This document shows positions 1-8,980 of a stretch of 35,891 bases of DNA, piece by piece (the first letter of the stretch is position 1; each line of letters begins with the position of its first letter). The position numbers were made by a program, and so were the translations under genes. The notes below the pieces were generated by a model. That model made no database searches and had not been told where the DNA came from. It saw only the letters and a list, made by a program, of their open reading frames with translations. The DNA is from Eubacteriales Family XIII. Incertae Sedis bacterium (GTDB lineage: Bacteria > Bacillota > Clostridia > Peptostreptococcales > Anaerovoracaceae): contig JAITOE010000146.1 in the NCBI GenBank assembly GCA_031290135.1, positions 1-35,891 on the forward strand, given 5' to 3'.

Positions 1-1
1 C

Positions 2-454
2 CGGGATCAGGATGCGCAGGGGGCGTTCTCCCTCCGGCAGGGGGTTTTTCCCGCTTGCGGCGGACAGCACCACTTCGTAGTCCGTCAGGTATTCCTCCCG
101 CAGCACCACGCGGTATTCGTCTTTCGCGATGAAGCGGATGCGGTTGAAATCCGCCGCTGTTTTGCCGTATTCCGCCAAAAACGTGTTCAGCAGCGGTCCG
201 TAGGCTGCCACCGTGCCCGCTTTCGCCGTGGCGCCCGTCGCCGAGCGCCTGACACATTCCAGCGCCAGCAGTTCCTCCGGCGTCACTGTGAATTCTTCGT
301 CCAAAAGCCCGGATATCGCAATGGCTTCCGTCCCATACTCTGAAATGTCCGCCTGTCCGCCGCAGGCCGTTGCGCAAAAAAACAGCGTCAGGGCCGCGCA
401 CAGGGCAAAAACCCGCCGTGTACGCGCCCGCGCGCTTTTACTCTTCCGTTCCAT
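2..454 (-). CDS. Putative lipoprotein with SUOX-like domain (C-terminus runs off window)
   Basis: Manual minus-strand translation from ATG at 454: MERKSKSARARTRRVFALCAALTLFFCATACGGQ... with lipobox-like ATAC|G, then LLDEEFTVTPEELLALECVRRS...YGPLLNTFLAEYGK...PLRILIP. Not in ORF track because it is open at the window edge; starts overlapping the stop of the DUF2149-like gene. Confidence 0.7.
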   Translation of the reverse strand, partial: MERKSKSARARTRRVFALCAALTLFFCATACGGQADISEYGTEAIAISGLLDEEFTVTPEELLALECVRRSATGATAKAGTVAAYGPLLNTFLAEYGKTAADFNRIRFIAKDEYRVVLREEYLTDYEVVLSAASGKNPLPEGERPLRILIP

Positions 455-767
455 CATTCCTCACCATATAAAGCTTGCCCGTGTCGGGATCGCGGTAGAC
501 GCTGCCCATCCGTTCGTAGCGCGTGTCGCCGTCCGCGTCCTCCGTGACGGCATCCTGGACGCTTTCCACTTCTGTCACGTCGCCGCCCTGTTCAACGGAT
601 GCCAGCCGGTTTTCCTCCAGATCCACGTTCCAATAGATTACGAGCGATAGCATCAGTCCGCAGGCGAAGACCAGCATGGCGTCCACGATGTTGACTGCCC
701 CGTCCATGGGATTGATGTCGTCGTCCAACAGGCTTTTGCCCCTGCGAAGCCCGCCCCCCCTCAGCAT
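438..767 (-). CDS. DUF2149-like single-TM membrane protein (ExbD-like position)
   Basis: Start MLRGGGLRRGKSLLDDDINPMDGAVNIVDAMLVFACGLMLSLVIYWNVD; NPMDGAVNIVDAMLVFACG-type motif; start overlaps stop of the ExbB-like gene. Confidence 0.75.
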   Translation of the reverse strand: MLRGGGLRRGKSLLDDDINPMDGAVNIVDAMLVFACGLMLSLVIYWNVDLEENRLASVEQGGDVTEVESVQDAVTEDADGDTRYERMGSVYRDPDTGKLYMVRNDGTEE

Positions 768-1411
768 GGCTGCCGCCTTTCCTCCGGGAAGTATTCTTCC
801 AGCATGGCTTCCAGCACGGTCTCCATCGTGACGAGCCCGTCTTCGTACCATCTTTTGCGGATCCGCGAGATCACGAACGCCACGCCTGCCGCCGCCAAAC
901 CGGCGACGGTTGCGTCAAAGGCGGTAAGCAGGGAATCTGAAAGGGTTTTCGTGTCTCCCTGTCCCAGGGCGATCAGGCCGGGTCCAAGGGGGATCAGGGT
1001 CGCCATCAGGCCGAACAGGGGGCCGATGCGGGAAATGACGTCTGTCACGGTCACGATCTTCTGGCAGCGCCCCTCTTCTACGGCAAGCAGCCGGACTGCC
1101 AAGGAGTGGGCTGTATTTTGGGTGCAGCCTTTGTTTTCAAGGATTTCGGCGAAGGCTTTTTTTTGCGCGGCGGGAAAGGCGGTGTTCTGCAGGACGGCGC
1201 GTGTTTCTGCGGGGGCTTGCCCTTTCAGCCCCTTTACGATGCCCTTGACGTCCACCCGGCCGCGCCGCACGCGCAGGATGGCTTCCGCTGCAAGGCTTCC
1301 GAGTTCGACTGCCACGATCGCCACGAAGAGGATCAGGACGATGATGGCTGGGACTTCCAGCCCGGCGGATATCCAATGGATCGCGCTTTTTACTGATGCG
1401 GTTGCTAGCAT
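761..1411 (-). CDS. MotA/TolQ/ExbB proton-channel family protein
   Basis: MLATASVKSAIHWISAGLEVPAIIVLILFVAIVAVELGS...VTDVISRIGPLFGLMATLIPLGPGLIALGQGDTKTLSDSLLTAFDATVAGLAAAGVAFVISRIRKRWY; GPLFGLMATLIPLGPGL and the late TM pair are typical of TolQ/ExbB. Confidence 0.88.
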   Translation of the reverse strand: MLATASVKSAIHWISAGLEVPAIIVLILFVAIVAVELGSLAAEAILRVRRGRVDVKGIVKGLKGQAPAETRAVLQNTAFPAAQKKAFAEILENKGCTQNTAHSLAVRLLAVEEGRCQKIVTVTDVISRIGPLFGLMATLIPLGPGLIALGQGDTKTLSDSLLTAFDATVAGLAAAGVAFVISRIRKRWYEDGLVTMETVLEAMLEEYFPEERRQPC

Positions 1412-1542
1412 AAAATTCCTCCCGTTTTTATGTGATGGTTGGTATGATGAGCTTAGGTCTGAACGGCGCTGGGTTGCTTCGCTTCGCTCGCAATGACGGA
1501 GGGGTTGTCCGCAGCTGGGGGGCGATGGCGCGGGCGTCTCAT

Positions 1543-1611
1543 GTCGTTGCGAGGAGCGGAGCGACGAAGCAATCCAGTGCATGTGCATTGCTTCGCTACT
1601 CTCGCAACGAC
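1543..1611. repeat. Palindromic dispersed repeat (long hairpin)
   Basis: GTCGTTGCGAG...GCGACGAAGCAAT...ATTGCTTCGC...CTCGCAACGAC; perfect 11-bp outer arms. More half-copies at 1471-1493 and 1633-1660. Confidence 0.85.
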
Positions 1612-1684
1612 GAAAGGGTTGTCTGGCGCTGGGTTGCTTCGCTTCGCTCGCAATGACGGAGGGGTTGTCCCCCGGCGACGCCGT

Positions 1685-2869
1685 TCACTCCGTGCGCTGT
1701 CTTCTGTACTGTCCGATGGCGCCGGCAAAAAATAGCAACAGAAAAGCGAACGCTATGTATTTCAGCATTCCTCTGTCTGCTTCCGACGGCACGAGGGGCG
1801 CCGCGTTTTCTGCGATTTCGTGGATCCGCCAGGGCTGTTTCGCGCCTGCGTCCGCGTCGGCCGACGAAAGAGCTATCTCCGCGAAAGCGGGCGCTTCCGG
1901 CGCGTCCGTTTCTTCTCCCGTGTTCCCGGTCTGTTCCGCCAGGGCGCCTGCGGCTCCGCCCTCCGGCGCGCCCGGCGCGTCCGCCGCCGTCGGATCTCCG
2001 CCGCCCATTTCGCTCCCCAGCGGCACGTCCGCGTCTATGGCAGCCCCCTCGTCCGGCGGTGCGCCGCCCAGCAGGATCTCTATGGCGTGTATCCACTTCG
2101 CCGAGCGGTACGCTTCCTGCGAAAAACCGTCCGTCTGCCCGAACACCAAGCGAAACCGGTTGTCCGTCACCATCCCGTCGAAGTTCGGCGCGTCCGCGAA
2201 GCGTTCCCAGCGATCCATCACGGCGATCATGGTCTGGACCGGAACGGGATCTTCCATGGCGCCGAGCATCGGCGCCATCAGATCCAAGTTCCATAGCTCC
2301 GCGAGGTGCGGATAATAGTAGCGTTTCCTCTCCAGCAGGTAACTGCCGGGGTAGCTTTGGTACCAAGTCCCTTCAATGTCCTTGCAGTAGAGGTACAGCG
2401 TCTCTATCGAGCCGAGGTCGATGCCGGCGTCCGTCAGGATGTCCGAAAGCAGGGCGCCGCGCGCGGAGTTGACCACCACGGCCGGCATCCGGTCGATCCA
2501 CGTGTACACCTGCTGCACCTGCGGCAGTTTCAGGAACTCGTCCATGGTATAGACTTTTCTGATTTCGTAGTCCGAGCCGAAATAGCCCACCTTGATGGTC
2601 AGGCTGTCCGAGCGGAGTCCGTCGGCGCCCGTCCCCCGGCTTGTGTCGTCCGTCAGGTCGGCTTCCACCGCAGCGGGGCTTGTCACCTCCGCGATTTCGG
2701 TTGCGCCGGGGCTTACCGCGTCCGGCAGGACATCGGCTTCCGGTGCGCCGAGGCTTGCCGCGTCCGCCGGCTCGCCGGTTTCCGCTGCCAGGGCCGGACA
2801 AGGCAATGCCGCCCACGCGAAAAGGATGGCCGCCGTACAGATGGCCGGAATCAGAAAGGCTTTCCTCAA
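1685..2869 (-). CDS. Secreted SUOX-like domain protein with C-terminal TM anchor
   Basis: Signal peptide; VGYFGSDYEIRKVYTMDEFLKLPQVQQVYTWIDRMPAVVVNSARGALLSDILTDAGIDL...RLVFGQTDGF...AKWIHAIEILLGG; acidic Ala/Pro-rich linker; terminal KYIAFAFLLLFFAGAIGQYRRQRTE. Apparent TTG start overlaps upstream stop. Confidence 0.75.
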   Translation of the reverse strand: MRKAFLIPAICTAAILFAWAALPCPALAAETGEPADAASLGAPEADVLPDAVSPGATEIAEVTSPAAVEADLTDDTSRGTGADGLRSDSLTIKVGYFGSDYEIRKVYTMDEFLKLPQVQQVYTWIDRMPAVVVNSARGALLSDILTDAGIDLGSIETLYLYCKDIEGTWYQSYPGSYLLERKRYYYPHLAELWNLDLMAPMLGAMEDPVPVQTMIAVMDRWERFADAPNFDGMVTDNRFRLVFGQTDGFSQEAYRSAKWIHAIEILLGGAPPDEGAAIDADVPLGSEMGGGDPTAADAPGAPEGGAAGALAEQTGNTGEETDAPEAPAFAEIALSSADADAGAKQPWRIHEIAENAAPLVPSEADRGMLKYIAFAFLLLFFAGAIGQYRRQRTE

Positions 2870-4248
2870 ATTTCGACCCCCGCGTTTCTAAAGGTACGCA
2901 GGATGGCGACCGCGGCTTGTGCCTTCGTCGCCACGTCCAAGGGGTGGAAGCTTCCGTCCGGGAAGCCCGTCACGCCGCCGTTCTCCGTCAGGGCCGCCAC
3001 CGCGTCCCGCGCCCAGGACGCGATTTCCGCCCTGTCCGTATAGCTGAGCTGCGAGCCGTCGCCCGTCAGTTCAAGCGCGCGGGCGAGCATGCTGGTCATC
3101 TCCTGCCGCGTAATCAGCCTGTCCGGGTTCACTTCGCCTTTTTCCCCCGGAACCAGGATGCCCTGCCTGATGGCGGTGGACAGATAGGGCTGCCCCCAAT
3201 GGCTCTGCGCGTCGGAAATCCGCACGGAACCGTCTAAGCTGCACAGGCGCTTCACGATCATGGCCTTCGTCAGCATGCTTACGAACTGCGTGCGCGTTAC
3301 CTGGCTGTTCGGCGCAAAGCTGCCATCCGGGTTTCCGTTCACCGCGCCCAAGGCGACCAAGGTCGCGATGTCCGGCTCCGCCCAGTGGCCTTTCACGTCG
3401 GTCAGGGCGTGATCCGTCGTCATTCCGCCCGCGACGCCGCCCGTGACGACGTCCGATCCCTGCCCGCTGCCGGTGTCTACGGGGTCGGTGTCGTTCGTTC
3501 CGCTTGTGCTGCCGCTGCTTCCGCTGCCCGTGCTTGTGGCCGGCGCGTTGACCGATAGTTCCACGTCCATCCTGTAGACCCATTTAAAGGAATTCGACGC
3601 GTTCGCCGGGACAAAGGTCCCGTCTTCCCGATCCGAGAAATCTTCCATGCCGAACACCACGCGCATGCGGTTGGCACCCGTGAGGGGTTCCGGCTCACTT
3701 CCGGTCCGGTACCAGCCGTCCTCGTAGGCGAGCATCGGGTATACCCGGCGCTTTCCCTCGGAGGCCGCCGCGACGTTCAGGATGTTGATGCCCATGCCTG
3801 CCGGTTCCCACAGGGCTTTGTCCAGAATGGCAGGGAAGATGTAGCCGTCGTAGCCCAGCAGCTGCTCCCGTGAAAAGCTCTTCTGTCCGTCCGACGCCCA
3901 GAACGTGAAGCGTTCGATGTCGTTTTCCTTCAAGCCCACGTCCCGCAGGACTGTGGTCAGGTACACGCCTGTCGCTTCGTCGAAGGTCACGGTGGGGAGC
4001 AGATCCACGAAGGTGAAATACTGGGTCACGCCCTTGTCTTCGAAATAGCCGATGTCAAGGTCTCGCAGGACTTCAAACTCGTTCTTGTCCGCGTACCGGA
4101 TGCGGACTTCCAAGCTGGATGCCGCTGTGCCGGTTAAGGTCTTGTCCGGGTATTCGGTGGGGGGCGGCATGGCCGCGCAGAGGGTGGTGAACAGGACCGC
4201 AAGGGTCAGGGCCAAAAGGCATGTGCGCCGCAAGGTTTTTGTTTTCAT
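2866..4248 (-). CDS. SLH-domain surface protein with N-terminal SUOX-like domain
   Basis: MKTKTLRRTCLLALTLAVLFTTLCAAM signal; SUOX-like region (TGVYLTTVLRDVGLKENDIERFTFWASDGQKSFSREQLL...RMRVVFGMEDFSD...FKWVYRMDVEL); three C-terminal SLH repeats (VKGHWAEPDIATLVALGAVNGNPDGSFAPNSQVTRTQF...). RBS GGAGG before ATG 4248. Confidence 0.85.
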   Translation of the reverse strand: MKTKTLRRTCLLALTLAVLFTTLCAAMPPPTEYPDKTLTGTAASSLEVRIRYADKNEFEVLRDLDIGYFEDKGVTQYFTFVDLLPTVTFDEATGVYLTTVLRDVGLKENDIERFTFWASDGQKSFSREQLLGYDGYIFPAILDKALWEPAGMGINILNVAAASEGKRRVYPMLAYEDGWYRTGSEPEPLTGANRMRVVFGMEDFSDREDGTFVPANASNSFKWVYRMDVELSVNAPATSTGSGSSGSTSGTNDTDPVDTGSGQGSDVVTGGVAGGMTTDHALTDVKGHWAEPDIATLVALGAVNGNPDGSFAPNSQVTRTQFVSMLTKAMIVKRLCSLDGSVRISDAQSHWGQPYLSTAIRQGILVPGEKGEVNPDRLITRQEMTSMLARALELTGDGSQLSYTDRAEIASWARDAVAALTENGGVTGFPDGSFHPLDVATKAQAAVAILRTFRNAGVEI

Positions 4249-4407
4249 TGCAATTCCTCCCGTTTGTGAATTTTGGTTACGCATCCGCCGCTACGGGTTG
4301 CGCCCGCCCCGCAGCTGGGTGTTTCGTGCCATAAATATATAATAACAGGGGGGGAGGCAGAGAGAAGAAAGAAAACCTCCCCCCGGATGATGAAAGCAAG
4401 CGTTATA

Positions 4408-4484
4408 GCGGTAGGTTCCAGACCGGCTGAAGCCGGGGAGAACCCTCGCATGGCACCTACCATCCATTTGTTTCACAAATGGGG
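4408..4484 (-). ncRNA. Candidate structured RNA / leader element (unassigned)
   Basis: Minus strand: CCATTTG-TGAAA-CAAATGG hairpin, then GGTAGGTGCCA...TGGAACCTACC closing a junction with CCGGC-TTCA-GCCGG and GGG-TTCT-CCC hairpins; starts at the stop codon of 4485-7280. Confidence 0.4.
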
Positions 4485-7280
4485 TTAGGTGCGCATTATC
4501 CGTTCCAGCATCCCGGCGATCATCTTGGCGGCTTCTGCCCGCGTGGCGTTGTCCGACGGCGCGAAGCGGAAAGTTCCGTCATTGTTTTCGATGCCGTTCA
4601 GGATTTCTGACTGCTGCATCGCCCATACGGCGTCCTGGGCCCAGGGCGCGATCTCCGCCGCGTCCGAGAAACGCACGGCCGCCCCGCCCGCAGGCAGTTC
4701 CGCCTGCGCCACCCGGCTGATGTAGCGGGTCAGCATGGCCGCCGCCTCCTGGCGCGTCAGCAGGTCATTGGGGCGGAAAAGACCGTCCGCGCCCTCCGCC
4801 ACGCCCGCGCCAGCCGCCCACAGGACCGCGTAGTAATACCACTGGCCTTCCTGCACGTCCGCGAACGCGTCCCCGAGGTTGTCCCGCAGCGCCTCGTCCG
4901 TCATGTTGTACAGGATCCGCGCCAGCTCCGCCCGCGTGATGTTGGACAGGGGTTCGAACACACCCGTTTCTTTACCGTTCACAAGATTTCTGTCTGTTAA
5001 AAATTTCACAGGCTCGTAATACCAGGCGTCTTCCGCCACGTCCGTGAAGAGCGCGCTCAGGTTGTCGCGGCCCGTGAGCACAAAGGTCGAGAAATCGGAG
5101 GTTGTGAAGCTGAGGCGTCCTGTTTTCGCGTCGTATTCCGTTTGCAGGAATTCCACTTCGCCGTCTTCTGTCAGGTGTGCCGCCACGACCAGGGACGGGT
5201 CTTCCCCCTCCGCCGGAGCATAGTCCAGAATGACGGTCATGATTCCGCCCTTGAGGGTCTCTATCGTCACCCCGGCCTCGACCGCGCCGATGTAGGCGTC
5301 CAGCGTGACCGAGGTTCCCAAGGCACCCATGTCCTTGAGTTTTTTCGCCAGCGCCGCCTGCTGCGCTTCGTTCAGGACGGACGCGTCCCCCACCGAGGTT
5401 TTCAGCCGGACTGTCTTTCCCGCCTTGTACAGCACACGGACCGCCGCGTTGTCAAACTCCAGCGTCAGGTTCAGGTTTTCCGGATCCTCCGTCTTTCTTA
5501 CCTGCAGGCTCGTCGCCGAGGAAAGCTTTGACGTGTCCACGGCCGCCATGCCGTTTTCGTCGAATTCGGCGCGGACGCGGGTCGGCGTCGCTTGCGGGAC
5601 GGCGATGTTTCCGCCGCTCGTTCCCGTGGTCCCCGTGCTGTTATTGCTGTTGTTATTGCCGTTGTTATTGCTGTTGTCATTGTTGTCTGCGGCGTCATCC
5701 GGGTCTTCGGCGCCGGGCGGAGGGGTCTCCGGGTCGCCGGCGTAGAGGATGACCCGCGCGTCCATGTATCCCGCCGCGCTGATGTCCAGCGTATAGGTTC
5801 CGGCGGCGTCGAACAGGGTTCCGGCGAGGTAAATGCTCCGGTCAAAGGCGTCAATCCAGTAGTCCTGCCTTTCCTGTATGTCACGCCTGTTGGCAGGCAG
5901 CACCTGCCCGAAGTACAGTTTGGTTTGGGTGATGGCGGAGGTCCATTCCTCAAAGAATTTCGCGGATTCCGTGTCGGACAGCGCCATGGCGGGCGTCAGG
6001 TGTACGGGTTCATTTATGGGAATGAGTTTGGGGGCGCCGAAATCCGGGGCCTCCGGCAGGGCGTGGAGCGTGACCGTGCCGCGGTCCGCAAAGCCCGGCT
6101 GCGCCGCGTGGGCGTATACCGTCAGGGGCTTCGCCTCCCAATCCCGATCCGCTTCCTCCGGCACGAAATGGATTGTCCCCGTGTACGGGGTCTGCGCCGT
6201 GTCGTCGTCTTCAAGGGAATAATAGATGGATGCGCCGGTGGTGACGTTTTCCAGCGTGACGTCGGCGCTGCCGTCTCCGTTATACACGAAAGACGCGACG
6301 GGCGATTCCACCGTCCCGAAGCAGGGGAAATCCGGCGCGTTTGCCATGTCTAAGCGCATGCCGTAGATCCACTTGAAATTGTGGTACATGGTACGGGTAC
6401 CCCAAAACAGCACCGCCTTTGTTTGCGGGACGCAGAGCGCCAGGGCTTCCGCGCCGGACAGCGTGCTTGCGAAAGCGCCCGTGGGATCATCGCCGTTCGC
6501 GGCCAGCCAGCTGTTGAGGGGTTCGTCGCTCCTGCGTCCGTTCATGTAGCGCGTGGCCAGCAACACCGGCATCTCGGTGCTGTTAACTTCCGCATAGCGT
6601 TTGTCCGCATAATATGGATCGTCGATCCCGTAGCTGTCATTGTATATTTCAAAAGACAGGGGCGGCCAGACGCTGTAGCCCGGAGTCTCCCACCCTTCGT
6701 GCCATCCGCCTGCGGCGTAGGCCGCAGCGGGCGGTTTGAATATGGGCGGTTTGAGTGTCTCAGGGGCATAATAGCCAGGTTCTCCAAGCAGATCTTCGTA
6801 AGTCCAAGCGCGCACGAACGCGGTGGGCGTGTCCGTTGCCATCAGGTGGAGGGTTCCTCCCGGCGAAAAAGCGATGCCACCCGTCGTCGTAATTTCCGGG
6901 TTGTGTTCCCCGGCATATTCTTTTACAAAGTCTATCAGTTCCCAGATCTCGAAGCCCTGTGCTTCCGCGTACACGATATCGGGTAAGTTGTCTGAGGCGT
7001 TGAAATAATAATTTTTTCCCTCGCGCCCCGGACGGGTGTCCCCATGGGTGAGCGTGTCCAGCTCCGCCGCGGGGATGGCCGCCAGCAGCACGTCCGCCCC
7101 TTCCGCGTTCTTCGCGTAAAAGAAAAGGGTTTCCAGCGGTTCCGAATCCAAAGTTTTGTCCACTGCCCGGACGTCTCCGTCTGACAGGGCGGGATAAATC
7201 CCGAACATCAGGAGGGCCGCCAGCAGGACGCAGACAGCGCGCTTTGCCGCCGCCCTGCTTCTTGTCACGTTCGTTGCCAT
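4485..7280 (-). CDS. Large SLH-domain surface protein with SUOX-like and chitobiase-like beta-sandwich domains
   Basis: Start MATNVTRSRAAAKRAVCVLLAALLMFGIYPAL with AAGGAG RBS; LETLFFYAKNAEGADVLLAAIP...LPDIVYAEAQGFEIWELIDFVKEYAG; ASIYYSLEDDDTAQTPYTGTI; Asn-rich linker; three SLH repeats at C-terminus. Confidence 0.85.
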   Translation of the reverse strand: MATNVTRSRAAAKRAVCVLLAALLMFGIYPALSDGDVRAVDKTLDSEPLETLFFYAKNAEGADVLLAAIPAAELDTLTHGDTRPGREGKNYYFNASDNLPDIVYAEAQGFEIWELIDFVKEYAGEHNPEITTTGGIAFSPGGTLHLMATDTPTAFVRAWTYEDLLGEPGYYAPETLKPPIFKPPAAAYAAGGWHEGWETPGYSVWPPLSFEIYNDSYGIDDPYYADKRYAEVNSTEMPVLLATRYMNGRRSDEPLNSWLAANGDDPTGAFASTLSGAEALALCVPQTKAVLFWGTRTMYHNFKWIYGMRLDMANAPDFPCFGTVESPVASFVYNGDGSADVTLENVTTGASIYYSLEDDDTAQTPYTGTIHFVPEEADRDWEAKPLTVYAHAAQPGFADRGTVTLHALPEAPDFGAPKLIPINEPVHLTPAMALSDTESAKFFEEWTSAITQTKLYFGQVLPANRRDIQERQDYWIDAFDRSIYLAGTLFDAAGTYTLDISAAGYMDARVILYAGDPETPPPGAEDPDDAADNNDNSNNNGNNNSNNSTGTTGTSGGNIAVPQATPTRVRAEFDENGMAAVDTSKLSSATSLQVRKTEDPENLNLTLEFDNAAVRVLYKAGKTVRLKTSVGDASVLNEAQQAALAKKLKDMGALGTSVTLDAYIGAVEAGVTIETLKGGIMTVILDYAPAEGEDPSLVVAAHLTEDGEVEFLQTEYDAKTGRLSFTTSDFSTFVLTGRDNLSALFTDVAEDAWYYEPVKFLTDRNLVNGKETGVFEPLSNITRAELARILYNMTDEALRDNLGDAFADVQEGQWYYYAVLWAAGAGVAEGADGLFRPNDLLTRQEAAAMLTRYISRVAQAELPAGGAAVRFSDAAEIAPWAQDAVWAMQQSEILNGIENNDGTFRFAPSDNATRAEAAKMIAGMLERIMRT

Positions 7281-7314
7281 GCTTGCACGTCTCCTTCCTT
7301 TGCGTTTTACGCGC

Positions 7315-8655
7315 CTAAGACGCGCTTCCGGAAACGAAGTAATGAACCACAGCGAGCATCTTCGCCGCTTCGGCGCGGGTGGCTTCGCCCTGGGGGCGGA
7401 AGCTGCCGTCCTCGTAGCCGCCAATGACGTCCGCCTTCTGCATGGAAACCACCGCGTCTTTTGCGTAGCCGCTGATCCCGGTCGCGTCCGTGAACGTTAT
7501 CTCCGCATTGGTTTCGTCAAGCGTGATGTTTTTATAGTTCAGGTAGCGGGCCAGCAAGGTCGCGATGTCCTGCCGCGTAATGCGGTTCCCCGGCGCGAAG
7601 CTCTGTTCGGAAACTCCGCTCGTGACGCCTGCGGCCACTGCCCAGGCCACTGCGGGCGCGTAATAGGCGCTTTCCGGCACGTCGGCGAACACGGAGGCTG
7701 GCTCTGCGGAAGCGCCGTCCATGCGGTACAGGATGGTGATGAACTCCGCCCGGGTGATGGAATCCGAGGGCGCGAAAAGACTTGTGCTCTTGCCGGTCAC
7801 GAAGCCGTAACCCGCCATGTAGCTCACGTAGTCATAGGCCCAGTGTCCCTTTGGCACGTCCGTGAAATCCGAAGCCGCCAAGGGCGCGTTCCCGTCGAGG
7901 ATGTTGACGGCGGAGAGTCCGTTCGCGGCACCGGATGTGGTGCTTGGCGTGGCGGCAGGCGTAGTGGTTGTGGCGGCGGGCGCCGTGGCGCTTGGCGTGG
8001 AACCGCCGGACGTGGCGCCGCCTCCGGACGGGGTGCTGCCGGGCGTTGTGACGTCAGGCGTTGTGGTGCCGGGCGTGGTGCTGTCCGGCGTAGTGCTGTC
8101 CGGCGTTGTGCTCTCCGGCGTGGTGGTGGCGGGGGGCGTTGTGCCGGAATCCGCCGCTTTCACGGTGATTTTTCCGGGGCTGAACGTGACAGGCACGACG
8201 TCCGCGTTCCAATTCATAAGGTTTTTGTCAAGACCGTCCACCAGGCCGATCCGGATTTCATAGTCGCCGGCCGCCGCGCCGGATTTCACGGAAAACACGG
8301 CGGTAAACAGCGTTCCGTTTTCTTTTATGTCCGTAACCCCGAAAAACGCGACATTATTCCTGTCGGGGTTTTTGATCAAGCCACCCTCCGGAAAAAGCCC
8401 GCCCGTGAAGCCGGTCAGCGTCAGGGCGGCCGTGTCGTAGGTGAACACAAAGGCGGCCCCGGCTATGCCGGGGTTGTTTTCGATCCGGACGGGGATTTGC
8501 AGCCCCGTTGCTCCCGGCGCCGCTTCGCTTATGCTCCCTGCCTGCACCGCGGTTCCCGCCGCAAGGGCCGACGCCGGCGCGAGGCCGAAGAGGGTCAGGC
8601 AGAGACAGAGGGCGGCTACGATTATTTTCAAATGTTTGTCTTCTCTCTTTTTCAT
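7315..8655 (-). CDS. Cohesin-domain protein with Thr/Pro linker and three SLH repeats (cell-surface anchoring scaffoldin-like)
   Basis: Cohesin-like IPVRIENNPGIAGAAFVFTYDTAALTLTGFTGG...GTLFTAVFSVKSGAAAGDYEIRIGLVDGLDKN; TTPPATTTPESTTPDSTTPDS linker; SLH repeats FTDVPKGHWAYDYVSYMAGYGFVTGKSTSLFAPSDSITRAEF.... Confidence 0.88.
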   Translation of the reverse strand: MKKREDKHLKIIVAALCLCLTLFGLAPASALAAGTAVQAGSISEAAPGATGLQIPVRIENNPGIAGAAFVFTYDTAALTLTGFTGGLFPEGGLIKNPDRNNVAFFGVTDIKENGTLFTAVFSVKSGAAAGDYEIRIGLVDGLDKNLMNWNADVVPVTFSPGKITVKAADSGTTPPATTTPESTTPDSTTPDSTTPGTTTPDVTTPGSTPSGGGATSGGSTPSATAPAATTTTPAATPSTTSGAANGLSAVNILDGNAPLAASDFTDVPKGHWAYDYVSYMAGYGFVTGKSTSLFAPSDSITRAEFITILYRMDGASAEPASVFADVPESAYYAPAVAWAVAAGVTSGVSEQSFAPGNRITRQDIATLLARYLNYKNITLDETNAEITFTDATGISGYAKDAVVSMQKADVIGGYEDGSFRPQGEATRAEAAKMLAVVHYFVSGSAS

Positions 8656-8879
8656 TTTCTTCTCTCTTTCTTCTTCTTTTTTTCTTCTCTTTTTTTCTTT
8701 CTTCTCTTTTTTCCTTCTTCTTTGTTTATGCCGGATCTTACGGCGCGGAGCCAAACCCCGCGCCGCAGTCCGGGTCTATCCTGCAATGGGCAAGATTGCA
8801 TGCATGTGTTGGGTGGTGCTTATGTTACGCCCCGTCTTTGCGATGAAAGACGGAGGGGGCGGCTGACGTGTCCCCCCGT

Positions 8880-8965
8880 CTTTGCGAGGAGCATCGCGAC
8901 GAAGCAATCCAGTCCTCTGGGCTGCTTCGCTGCGCTCGCAGTGACGATGCTTCGCTCGCAGTGAC
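8880..8965. repeat. Palindromic dispersed repeat, same family
   Basis: TTTGCGAGGAGCATCGCGACGAAGCAATCCAGTCCTCTGGGCTGCTTCGCTGCGCTCGCAGTGACGATGCTTCGCTCGCAGTGACGATG. Confidence 0.75.
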
Positions 8966-8980
8966 GATGTTTCGTTGTAT

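Noticed and set aside
1432-1735. Small ORFs such as LRGAERRSNPVHVHCFATLATTKG
   Set aside because: Artefacts of the dispersed palindromic repeat, occurring on both strands.
4440-4470. Sigma-54 -24/-12 promoter suggested by TGGCAC at 4451
   Set aside because: The downstream TTGC element at correct spacing is absent; the sequence is better explained as one side of a helix.
7279-8964. 561-aa plus-strand ORF and many other long plus-strand ORFs across 1-21 kb
   Set aside because: Antisense to well-supported minus-strand genes; low-complexity, Arg/Gly-rich translation typical of high-GC complementary frames; no recognisable domain.
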